Source: an uncultured Lachnospiraceae bacterium
GTDB taxonomy: Bacteria > Bacillota > Clostridia > Lachnospirales > Lachnospiraceae
Direction of reading: 5' to 3'
DNA: 13,485 nt
NCBI GenBank assembly: GCA_910580005.1
Contig: CAJTXH010000077.1
Span: forward strand, 1 to 13,485
Shown here: positions 7,176 through 13,485 of the stretch, piece after piece
Layout of the letters: every line of letters begins with the position of its first letter
How positions within the stretch are numbered: the first letter of the stretch is position 1
The notes under the pieces: model-generated
Seen by the model: only the letters and a program-made list of their open reading frames with translations
Databases searched by the model: none
What the model was told of the DNA's origin: nothing
Program-made: the position numbers and the translations under genes

Positions 7176-7664
7176 TCAATGGCGGTCTTGGGGTAGCTTC
7201 TTCACTCTTATTTTGCCTGTTACTTTTTCTACTACCAGTTTAAAAACTTTTGTATTGGGAATTACTGCCTTATTGAACGGAAATTCTTCCTGGTGGTAAT
7301 GTTTCATCAGAATATATAAAGCATTGTACTTTTCATCATCAGAAAGCATTTCAATATGTCCCTGCCCAATAACACTCTCATAATTCATTGTACAACTCCC
7401 ACATCCAGCCTCTGTCACTAATTTATGTCCACAATCCATTTCAAAACTGGCTCTATTGTCCTTTTCAATCAAATCATATTTTGTACCCTCCATAGCTCCA
7501 TGGAAATATAACTCAATTTTATCTTCTTTTATGTACATTCCAAAATTAAGCGGTAATATATATGGGTAGCCATTATTGTTTAAAGCAATCCTGCATACAT
7601 CACATTTTTCCATGATTGCCACAATATCTTCAAACCCTTTTACTTCCCTGTCCGTACGTCGCAT
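7176..7664 (-). CDS. NimA/pyridoxamine 5'-phosphate oxidase-like flavoprotein
   Basis: This 162-residue split-barrel FMN-binding protein is of the NimA-like/pyridoxamine-oxidase-like group. Family features are the MRRTDREV start, PYILPLNFGM (34-43), YFHGAMEGTKYDLI (53-66), and the SVIGQGHIEMLSDDEK stretch (97-112). Relatives use flavin or F420-type cofactors, and some reduce nitroimidazoles; the substrate cannot be told here. Cysteines at 78, 88 and 91 give a possible metal or redox cluster. I chose the ATG at 7664 because GGAAAGGAGG precedes it by 5 nt. An upstream in-frame ATG at 7712 lies inside the isomerase gene without such a site. The gene overlaps the 3' end of the isomerase gene by 35 bp, so translation may be coupled, and a terminator follows it. 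Confidence 0.78.
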   Translation of the reverse strand: MRRTDREVKGFEDIVAIMEKCDVCRIALNNNGYPYILPLNFGMYIKEDKIELYFHGAMEGTKYDLIEKDNRASFEMDCGHKLVTEAGCGSCTMNYESVIGQGHIEMLSDDEKYNALYILMKHYHQEEFPFNKAVIPNTKVFKLVVEKVTGKIRVKKLPQDRH

Positions 7665-8901
7665 TTTTACCTCCTTTCCATTGGTAACATACTGAGGCAG
7701 CAACAGAAACATCTACAGGCATATATGGTATAAGCGTAGCCTGGAACGCATGATACAAGTCTGGCTTGCCTGGCCATACAGTACCAAGCAGATTATTGTC
7801 CTTGCCAAGCTGGTGAAACCACGATCCATTTATATGGTCAATTACTTTTTCATCCAAATATTTCATGAAAACTGCATAGTCATCAAAATACTTTTTATCT
7901 TTTGTAATCCTGTATAATACTGCACTGCTATTGATTGCCTCTGCCAGAGTCCAATGCATACGGTCATGTATGACAGGCTTTCCCTCCCAGTCTGTGGTAT
8001 ATACAATCCCCTGTGCCCCGTCTGCATTCCATGCATCTGATATTGCCCTGTTATATAACCCCGCCGCAGCATCTATATATTGTTTCTGTTCCCTGCCATC
8101 TGTAGAACCAGCCGCCCACTGTAAAACAAGCCTCGCCCACTCAGTGCCATGCCCTGGAGTTGCGCCATATGGCTTAAACGGGTCATCTGGCCTATCCTTA
8201 TTACAATCCAGATCCGGCTTCCAGTCCCTGGTAAAATGTTCCGGGATTCTATCCTCATTTAAAGAAGCCCACGTAAGCACCCTGCCAATAATCCTCCCTG
8301 CACGTTCCCTGTAACGTAAATCCCCTGTTGCATCAGCAACTGCAAGAAAGGCTTCTACTGTATGCATATTGGCATTTATTCCTCTATAACCATCCTGTAC
8401 TGTAAGCTCTGTATTCCATGCATCACATGCAAGCCCCTCTTTTTCGTCCCAGAAATACTTGTCATAAAAGGCAAGGGCTTCTTCAAGCAGCTCCTTTGCC
8501 CCCTCCCTTTCTGCAAGCAAGGCAGATGTAGCAGCAAGGATTACAAATGCGTGGGCATAGCACTGTTTGCCAGGGACAATACTGCCGTCCGAAGCCACGC
8601 CCGCATACCATCCGCCATTCTTCTTATCATGAAGTATGCCATTCAGGCCTTTTAGTGCGCAGCCAGCAAGTTCCCCACAATGGGCATACCCAAGCATATG
8701 CCCTATAGAATATACATGTGCCATACGGCAGGTAATCCATGTTTCCCTGTACCTGCCAGTCAAAGGTGTCCCGTCATCACCCAGATAATAAGATGCACCC
8801 TCGGATGAAGGAAATCTCCTGCCAAACTGAATCAGGTTTTCTGTCATGGACTTTAGAAATTCCCTGTTTTCTTCTGAATCCAAAATGTATTTGCCACTCA
8901 T
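7630..8901 (-). CDS. AGE-family aldose-ketose isomerase, YihS-like; probable mannose isomerase
   Basis: This 423-residue (alpha/alpha)6-barrel protein of the N-acylglucosamine 2-epimerase superfamily is close to E. coli YihS along its whole length. Shared elements are ETWITCRMAHVYS (53-65), DKKNGGWYA (92-100), YRGINANMHTVEAFL (172-186), ATPGHGTEW (247-255), VYTTDWEGKPV (300-310) and the LYH motif. Catalytic residues aligned to YihS R55, H176, H248 and H383 are R59, H180, H251 and H384. The residues I recall as binding the sulfonate in YihS (R238 and Q362) align here with P and H, which argues against sulfoquinovose. Mannose-fructose isomerisation fits the beta-mannosidase next door; cellobiose or mannobiose 2-epimerase activity is the alternative. 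The ATG at 8901 has AAGGAG 6-7 nt upstream, better than an in-frame ATG at 8928 inside the mannosidase gene. It is cytosolic. Confidence 0.82.
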   Translation of the reverse strand: MSGKYILDSEENREFLKSMTENLIQFGRRFPSSEGASYYLGDDGTPLTGRYRETWITCRMAHVYSIGHMLGYAHCGELAGCALKGLNGILHDKKNGGWYAGVASDGSIVPGKQCYAHAFVILAATSALLAEREGAKELLEEALAFYDKYFWDEKEGLACDAWNTELTVQDGYRGINANMHTVEAFLAVADATGDLRYRERAGRIIGRVLTWASLNEDRIPEHFTRDWKPDLDCNKDRPDDPFKPYGATPGHGTEWARLVLQWAAGSTDGREQKQYIDAAAGLYNRAISDAWNADGAQGIVYTTDWEGKPVIHDRMHWTLAEAINSSAVLYRITKDKKYFDDYAVFMKYLDEKVIDHINGSWFHQLGKDNNLLGTVWPGKPDLYHAFQATLIPYMPVDVSVAASVCYQWKGGKNATYGQGSKRV

Positions 8902-8914
8902 ATGTTTCTCCTTT

Positions 8915-11407
8915 TTATCTGATGTCATATACGCTTCTTATTTCCAGCTTTTCCGGGTTTCCCTTTATGATGCGGATTCTTTTCTCTCCTGCATTCATAT
9001 CAAAATAATTATCTGAAAGGAGCAATGTATCGTCTTCATTCAAAATTTCAACAGAACGTGCATATGCTTCTGCCTTTACCAGTATTTCATCTCCATATGC
9101 CTCTGCCTGCAGCCCCGGGTTTTTAAACTGGAACTGCTTAGGCGGTACAAAAAGAACTGTTCCTTCTGAGATAACATCTTCATCTTTCCAGCACTCATAA
9201 CTTACATAATTACTATAAAGTTCTGCATCCATCATTTCTTCTTTTGAAAGCCAGACAGATTGCAAAGCAGGAACATCTACATATTCTTCACCACTACGTA
9301 TAATCCCAGCGTCTGCACTGCGCAGTGCCCATTTAACCAGAACATGTTCATCTTTCATACTTTCATTTGCTACATTCAGATGAATTGATTTTTTCACCTC
9401 ATATGGTTCCGCATTCGGGTCCGTATTCTGTGTTAAAATTCCTTCTTCCTCACAGGACAACATAAGAGGAGCAAAAAATCTCTTTTCATAATAATGTAAT
9501 GCCTTCCATCTTCCAAAATAGTCAATAGATGACCAGCTTGCAACGGGCCAGCAGTCATTAAGCTGCCATATAACAGCACCCATGCAGCGTCCCCTGTTTC
9601 TTCTAAAATGTTCTACACCATACCGCACTGCTTCTGCCTGCAAGAGCTGGGATGCATACAGGACAGTACTAAAACTGGAAGGATACAAAAATGTCTGTTC
9701 CATGTAATTCATAATTTTTCCATTTGCTGATGAATTTCTTTGGTGCTTTTCCATAACATAGGAAAAAATATTACGGTCTTCTGGCTCAGTAAATGTTTCA
9801 CATGTTTTCAGCCCTGGGAATGACTGGAAGCCAAACTCTGATACATATCGGAAATAAAATTTTCTGTACTCTGTAACAGGCTTATTTCCATGCCATACAT
9901 CCCAATAATGCACATCACCACGGTTTTCATCATTTGGTTCGTCAAAAGCGCCTCCTGATGAAGGGCTTGCCGGCCAGTAAAAAGTTTCCGGGTCGTATTC
10001 TTTCAGCACTTTTGGAATAATGTATTCATACATCTTGACATAATCACTTTTCTGCACTGGTTTATCCACCCAGACTCCCTGTAGTACAAACATTTCCATT
10101 TCATTGTTTCCGCACCACAGCCCAAGGCAGGCATGATTCCTGATACGCTTAATATTATCAATAAATTCTGCTGTAATATTTTCCTCAAACTCTTCTGTCA
10201 GCTTATATACCGCACAAGCAAACATAAAATCCTGCCATACAACCAGGCCAAGTTCATCACATGCATCATAAAAATAATCATCCGGATAAAATCCACCGCC
10301 CCATACACGGACACAGTTGTGGTTCGCTTCTTTAGCCTGTTGTAAAAGATTTCTGGTACGCTCCTTATTCATCCTGGGCAGAATATTGTCTTCCGGAATA
10401 TAGTCTGCACCCATAGCAAATATACGCACTCCATTCACTTCATGGCAAAAAGCTTCCCCAAATCTATCTTTCTCCCGGTACACCGTCATAGTCCGTAGCC
10501 CAATACGTTTTTTCCAGCTGTCTAAAACCGTTCTCTCTCCAGTTTTTTCTGAATCACGGATAAGTTTTACCTGGACAGTATAAAGCGGCTGCTCTCCATA
10601 GCCATTTGGCCACCATAATCTTGGATTCTGGATTTCAATTCCTGACAACATTTCTTTATGGGAATACACTCTTTTTTCTCCGGAAGGTCCAGTAATTGCC
10701 ACTTCTGTATATAATCCTTTAAGACGGTTTTCCTCTTCTGAAAAACGGCGTATATGTTCCTGGCCAATCCTGTCAACATCAACCTGGAACTTAAGTCTTA
10801 CACGCCCCTCTGTGTGTACTTGTCTGATATATACACCGTCAATCTTTGCATCACAAAATCCTGCAAGCCTGGCTTTTCTCCATATACCCGCATCTGGAAG
10901 CCGCGGCCCCCAGTCCCATCCAAACATACAGTGGGCCTTTCTCAGATAAGGGAATCCCCCCATAGCATCTGTTGTTGCAGGAATTGGGTCTTTTTCATTT
11001 TCTTCTTTAATGAACTTTACAGGCGAATGGAAAACCACTTTCAGTTTATTATTTTGTTCTTTCAGCCTGCATGTTACTGGAAACTCCCAGGTACGGTGCA
11101 TATTATTCACAGATGCAATCTGGTCTCCGTCCAGGAAAATATCTGCCAATGTATCCAGCCCTTCAAAAACAAGCAGAACCTTGTCACATGCAAGAAGTTC
11201 CTTATCAGGGGAAAAACTGGTTTCATAGACAAAATCATGTTCCATTATTTTTAAAGCTTCCAGCTCATTATCTCTGTAATATGGATTATCCATTTTTCCA
11301 TTTTGAATCAAATCATTATATACACTTCCTGGAACAGATGCAGGCAAAACCTCTTCTGTACCCTGCTGGTGCATTGTCCATCCCTTGTCCAGTTCCTGTA
11401 TCGTCAT
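8915..11407 (-). CDS. GH2 beta-mannosidase
   Basis: This 830-residue glycoside hydrolase family 2 enzyme is of the beta-mannosidase type (EC 3.2.1.25). It releases terminal beta-linked mannose from manno-oligosaccharides or N-glycan core fragments. The N-terminal jelly-roll domain (about 1-185) carries the mannosidase signature MFGWDWGPRLPDAGIWR (161-177). An Ig-like domain follows (about 190-310), then the TIM barrel. The acid/base is E436 in WCGNNE and the nucleophile is E524 in YVSEFGFQSFP; WQLNDCWPV also fits the family. There is no signal peptide, so the substrate must enter the cell as an oligosaccharide. AAGGAG lies 8 nt before the ATG. The gene starts 5 nt after the GH1 stop and ends 13 nt before the isomerase start, so the three are clearly cotranscribed. 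It may accept beta-mannosyl-glucose from glucomannan. Confidence 0.93.
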   Translation of the reverse strand: MTIQELDKGWTMHQQGTEEVLPASVPGSVYNDLIQNGKMDNPYYRDNELEALKIMEHDFVYETSFSPDKELLACDKVLLVFEGLDTLADIFLDGDQIASVNNMHRTWEFPVTCRLKEQNNKLKVVFHSPVKFIKEENEKDPIPATTDAMGGFPYLRKAHCMFGWDWGPRLPDAGIWRKARLAGFCDAKIDGVYIRQVHTEGRVRLKFQVDVDRIGQEHIRRFSEEENRLKGLYTEVAITGPSGEKRVYSHKEMLSGIEIQNPRLWWPNGYGEQPLYTVQVKLIRDSEKTGERTVLDSWKKRIGLRTMTVYREKDRFGEAFCHEVNGVRIFAMGADYIPEDNILPRMNKERTRNLLQQAKEANHNCVRVWGGGFYPDDYFYDACDELGLVVWQDFMFACAVYKLTEEFEENITAEFIDNIKRIRNHACLGLWCGNNEMEMFVLQGVWVDKPVQKSDYVKMYEYIIPKVLKEYDPETFYWPASPSSGGAFDEPNDENRGDVHYWDVWHGNKPVTEYRKFYFRYVSEFGFQSFPGLKTCETFTEPEDRNIFSYVMEKHQRNSSANGKIMNYMEQTFLYPSSFSTVLYASQLLQAEAVRYGVEHFRRNRGRCMGAVIWQLNDCWPVASWSSIDYFGRWKALHYYEKRFFAPLMLSCEEEGILTQNTDPNAEPYEVKKSIHLNVANESMKDEHVLVKWALRSADAGIIRSGEEYVDVPALQSVWLSKEEMMDAELYSNYVSYECWKDEDVISEGTVLFVPPKQFQFKNPGLQAEAYGDEILVKAEAYARSVEILNEDDTLLLSDNYFDMNAGEKRIRIIKGNPEKLEIRSVYDIR

Positions 11408-11412
11408 CCAGA

Positions 11413-12771
11413 TTACTCCTTTTCTCCATTTTTCATTATTAAATCACGGTACCAGTATGCAGAATCTTTCCAAATACGTTCCTGTGTCTGGTAATCAACA
11501 TAAATTAGTCCAAATCTCTCAGAATATCCAGAATTCCACTCAAAGTTATCCATGAGCGACCACTGGAAATATCCACGGATATCTACGCCATCTGATGCTG
11601 CACTCTTAAGGGCTGACAAATACCTTTCCAGGAAATCAATCCTTGACGGGTCATGGACCTTTCCGTCCAGGGACACACTGTCGTGGCATGAAATACCATT
11701 TTCAGTAATGTAAAAAGGTTTTTTATATCTTTCATACAGAAATTTTGGTCCCCAGTAAAGGGCTTCCGGTGTAACCGGCCAGCTGTTTGCAGCCTTTGGA
11801 AATCCTTCATAACGGCTTACATTCTCTGGTTCACCATTTTCACCCATCCTGACACACCTGCCATTATAAATATTCTGTCCATAAATATCTATTGGCTGGG
11901 AAATTAATTCCATATCAGAATCTTTTATTTCTGGAAGCCATGGCCCGTACAGTTCCATACCTTCTTCAGGATAAGCCCCAAAGATTACCGGGTCTGACCA
12001 CCACGCCACATTCCAGCTCCAGTTTGACACATCAGGTATAGCAAACAGGCTTTTCCTTGCGGCTTCAATATCTTCTTTTTTATCTGTTTCCGGATATGCC
12101 ATTCCACAGGTAGGTGCATACCCTATTTCAACCGGCTGCTTTGCATGTGCCCGGAGCTGCTGCACTGCTCTTCCATGGGCCATAAGCGCATGGTGCGCCA
12201 TAGTAAAAGTATCACGTAGAGGCGCCTTAAGCCCCGGTGCGTGGGCACCGTTCAAAAAACCAAGCCCTATAAAACACTGTGGCTCATTCAAAGTAAAGAA
12301 GTGGGTCACACGGTCACTGAATCTCTCTGCTACAAGCGCAGCATACTCACCAAACCATTCCACAATTTCCCTGTTCATCCAGCCGCCCCGTTTATAAATC
12401 TCATACGGAAGTTCCCAGTGGTACAGAGTGATATATGGTTCAATACCCGCACCCAGCAGTTCATCAACCAGCCTGTCATAAAAATTAATGCCCTTTTCAT
12501 TCACCTTTCCGGTTCCATCCGGAAGAACCCGTGACCAGTTAATAGAAAAGCGGTACGCTTTCAGGCCCATTTCCTTCATAATCTGTACATCTTCTTTGTA
12601 CCTGTGGTAATGGTCACAAGCTACATCTCCAGAATGTCCTTCATACACCCTTCCAGGCTCTTTACAAAATACATCCCAGATATCCATTCCTTTTCCGTCT
12701 TCTCCGGCTCCTCCTTCAATCTGGTACGCACTGGTTGCAGCACCCCAGACAAAATCTTTTCTAAATCCCAT
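11413..12771 (-). CDS. GH1 beta-glycosidase (beta-glucosidase type)
   Basis: This 452-residue glycoside hydrolase family 1 TIM barrel has the typical family length. It hydrolyses terminal beta-glucosyl or related residues. Markers are the N-terminal FVWGAATSAYQIEGG (7-21), RFSINWSRVLP (74-84), the acid/base E163 in TLNEP and the nucleophile E357 in ITENG. The C-terminal substrate-site segment is FQWSLMDNFEWNSGYSERFG (402-421). The loop reads DIYGQNIYNG where many members have DFLGINYY, a sub-group difference. No phosphate-binding signature is obvious, so I infer a non-phosphorylated substrate, for example cello- or gluco-manno-oligosaccharide ends, but a 6-phospho substrate is not excluded. 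The ATG is supported by GGAGG 6-7 nt upstream. It is first in the operon, about 58 nt after the predicted start of transcription, and is probably repressed by the adjacent LacI protein. Confidence 0.92.
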   Translation of the reverse strand: MGFRKDFVWGAATSAYQIEGGAGEDGKGMDIWDVFCKEPGRVYEGHSGDVACDHYHRYKEDVQIMKEMGLKAYRFSINWSRVLPDGTGKVNEKGINFYDRLVDELLGAGIEPYITLYHWELPYEIYKRGGWMNREIVEWFGEYAALVAERFSDRVTHFFTLNEPQCFIGLGFLNGAHAPGLKAPLRDTFTMAHHALMAHGRAVQQLRAHAKQPVEIGYAPTCGMAYPETDKKEDIEAARKSLFAIPDVSNWSWNVAWWSDPVIFGAYPEEGMELYGPWLPEIKDSDMELISQPIDIYGQNIYNGRCVRMGENGEPENVSRYEGFPKAANSWPVTPEALYWGPKFLYERYKKPFYITENGISCHDSVSLDGKVHDPSRIDFLERYLSALKSAASDGVDIRGYFQWSLMDNFEWNSGYSERFGLIYVDYQTQERIWKDSAYWYRDLIMKNGEKE

Positions 12772-12826
12772 ATTCTACCTCCATATATTCAATAATTAAT
12801 AAAGAAATTTCCTTTAAGTATTTTAT

Positions 12827-12837
12827 ATTAATTTAAT
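12827..12837. promoter_or_regulatory. Operator-like dyad at the operon start site
   Basis: ATTAATTTAAT is a perfect 11-bp palindrome sharing the TTAATTTAA core (12828-12836) with two other sites in this region. It overlaps the edge of the -10 box and the predicted transcription start. It is short and the region is AT-rich; its value comes from its position and its shared core. Confidence 0.4.
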
Positions 12838-12864
12838 TATATATCACTTAATTAATTTAATCAA
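12836..12864 (-). promoter_or_regulatory. Sigma-A-type promoter of the mannoside operon
   Basis: On the minus strand, TTGATT (12864-12859) is followed by a 17-bp spacer and a perfect TATAAT (12841-12836). Transcription should start near 12829, leaving a leader of about 58 nt before the GH1 ATG. The -35 and most of the spacer lie within the 21-bp dyad (12846-12866), and the -10 borders the dyad at 12827-12837. Confidence 0.75.
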
Positions 12865-12866
12865 GT
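12846..12866. promoter_or_regulatory. Candidate LacI-family operator overlapping the -35 box
   Basis: A 21-bp dyad has the arms ACTTAATTAA and TTAATCAAGT around a central T, with a single mismatched pair (A/C at 12850 and 12862). It covers the -35 box and spacer of the GH1 promoter, a standard place for repression. The core TTAATTTAA recurs at 12828-12836 and 12954-12962. The adjacent LacI-family gene is the likely source of the binding protein, though the CG-centred operator typical of this family is absent. Confidence 0.55.
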
Positions 12867-12951
12867 ATTTTCATTCTATTTACTATTTTCGTGATTTTTA
12901 ACAATTTTACATTCTGTTCTTTGGTTAAAAAGTAGTTTTTCAAAGTGTTTT

Positions 12952-12964
12952 AGTTAATTTAACT
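12952..12964. promoter_or_regulatory. Third operator-like dyad at the lacI stop codon
   Basis: AGTTAATTTAACT is a perfect 13-bp palindrome spanning the stop codon of the regulator gene. It has the same TTAATTTAA core as the two promoter-proximal dyads. Its centre is 102 bp from the centre of the 21-bp dyad, a spacing compatible with an auxiliary looping site. This is inferred from position and shared sequence only. Confidence 0.35.
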
Positions 12965-13485
12965 CGATTTTACCCGTACAGACTTCTTGCACACTATATC
13001 TCCAGATACAACCTGGATTCCTTTCTGGTACTTTTTATGGTTAATTTTACGTATCAGTGTTCCCACACACACATCTGCCATAGTTTCCATATCTACTTTA
13101 TAGGTGGTAATTCTGTTTCTGTCCATTCCCAGAGGCAGAAAATCATCAAACCCTGCTATTGATATATCCCTTGGAATTTCATATCCTCTATCTTCAAGAT
13201 TCTGAATGACAATACTTGCCGTCAAATCGCAATTACATACCAATGCATCTAATTCCCTGGTATCTTCTAAAATAACATCAAAATTTTCCCCCTGTCCATT
13301 GCGGTCCGGGATTTCCCAGATATCCATATATTCTATGTTATTTTCCCGTAAGGCTTTACGGTACCCCCAGTAACGGTCAGTAATGCTTGAAGTTGCTTCC
13401 ACACTGCCAACAAACCCAATGTTCCTGTGTCCATTCCCTATAAGATAGCTGGTCATCATATAAGCACCCCTGTATCCATCAGAAA
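12959..13485 (-). CDS. LacI-family transcriptional regulator (3' part; 5' end outside window)
   Basis: The visible frame is open to the right edge, and the start lies outside the window. The first visible residues, SDGYRGAYMMTSYLIGNGHR, match the LacI effector-binding domain pattern (DNYRGGYLATKYLIENGH), so the ATG at 13459 is internal. Further family marks are NIGFVG, TDRYWGYRKAL, LDALVCNCDLTA and the IPRDISIAGFDDF segment, followed by VGTLIRKI and VRVKSS at the end. The N-terminal helix-turn-helix and hinge are off-window, so DNA specificity cannot be judged. It lies directly upstream of the GH1 gene in the same orientation and is the natural candidate repressor of the mannoside operon, with a mannoside or glucoside-derived inducer. 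No clear terminator separates it from the operon, so read-through is possible. Confidence 0.88.
   Translation of the reverse strand, partial: SDGYRGAYMMTSYLIGNGHRNIGFVGSVEATSSITDRYWGYRKALRENNIEYMDIWEIPDRNGQGENFDVILEDTRELDALVCNCDLTASIVIQNLEDRGYEIPRDISIAGFDDFLPLGMDRNRITTYKVDMETMADVCVGTLIRKINHKKYQKGIQVVSGDIVCKKSVRVKSS

Noticed and set aside
7630..8901. Sulfoquinovose degradation locus, suggested by the YihS-like protein
   Set aside because: There is no sulfoquinovosidase (GH31), sulfo-sugar kinase, aldolase or transaldolase nearby, and the presumed sulfonate-contact residues are not conserved.
10754..11254. 166-residue plus-strand open frame opposite the beta-mannosidase gene
   Set aside because: It is antisense to a clear GH2 coding region with conserved catalytic residues. 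The same holds for the other plus-strand frames inside genes in this window.
12801..12815. Imperfect dyad AAAGAAATTTCCTTT in the GH1 leader
   Set aside because: It lacks the core shared by the other three dyads, has a mismatch and lies in AT-rich sequence, so chance is a sufficient explanation.
12919..12945. Possible terminator after the LacI gene
   Set aside because: The hairpin (CTTTG/CAAAG plus A5/T5, with a 3-nt bulge) is AT-rich and no T-run follows on the minus strand, so read-through into the GH1 gene is more likely than termination.
1..13485. CRISPR array, mobile element, phage genes, tRNA or rRNA
   Set aside because: No regularly spaced repeats, transposase or integrase motifs, or structural RNA sequences are visible on either strand. 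The topoisomerase alone is not evidence of an integrative element.

Overview
The window reads as chromosomal DNA from an anaerobic, AT-rich, Gram-positive gut-type Clostridia, most likely a Lachnospiraceae member. The support is an [FeFe]-hydrogenase maturase (HydE), a LUD-domain protein, AGGAGG-type ribosome binding sites, sigma-A-like promoters with 17-bp spacers, and family-1/family-2 glycosidases under a LacI regulator. I cannot name the species. Every gene I can support is on the minus strand, so the window is read from right to left.

Right block (about 13485 down to 7120): a beta-mannoside/beta-glucoside utilisation operon. The 3' part of a LacI-family regulator gene enters from the right edge. 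A 187-bp intergenic region follows, with a strong promoter (TTGATT, 17 bp, TATAAT) flanked and overlapped by dyads sharing the core TTAATTTAA. Then come a GH1 beta-glycosidase, a GH2 beta-mannosidase, an AGE-superfamily sugar isomerase of the YihS type, and a NimA/pyridoxamine-oxidase-like flavoprotein, ending at an intrinsic terminator (7120-7146). The inferred route is that imported mannosyl or glucosyl oligosaccharides are hydrolysed in the cytosol to mannose and glucose, and the isomerase turns mannose into fructose. No transporter gene is in view.

Middle block (about 7106 down to 2315): an extended -10 promoter just past that terminator starts a run of housekeeping-like genes. They encode a LUD protein with a C-terminal cysteine cluster, HydE, a 52-residue single-span membrane protein that is too short for standard ORF lists, a topoisomerase III-like enzyme with a DSGRE TOPRIM motif, and a left-handed beta-helix (hexapeptide-repeat) protein. 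No terminator separates them, so they may form one transcript, although they share no obvious pathway.

Left block (about 2300 down to 1): a separately promoted arylsulfate sulfotransferase gene with no recognisable signal peptide, a perfect 19-bp dyad over its predicted transcription start, and a strong bidirectional terminator just after its stop codon. The first 57 bases hold two tandem perfect hairpins, one with a 17-bp stem. I see no mobile element, CRISPR array, tRNA or rRNA.
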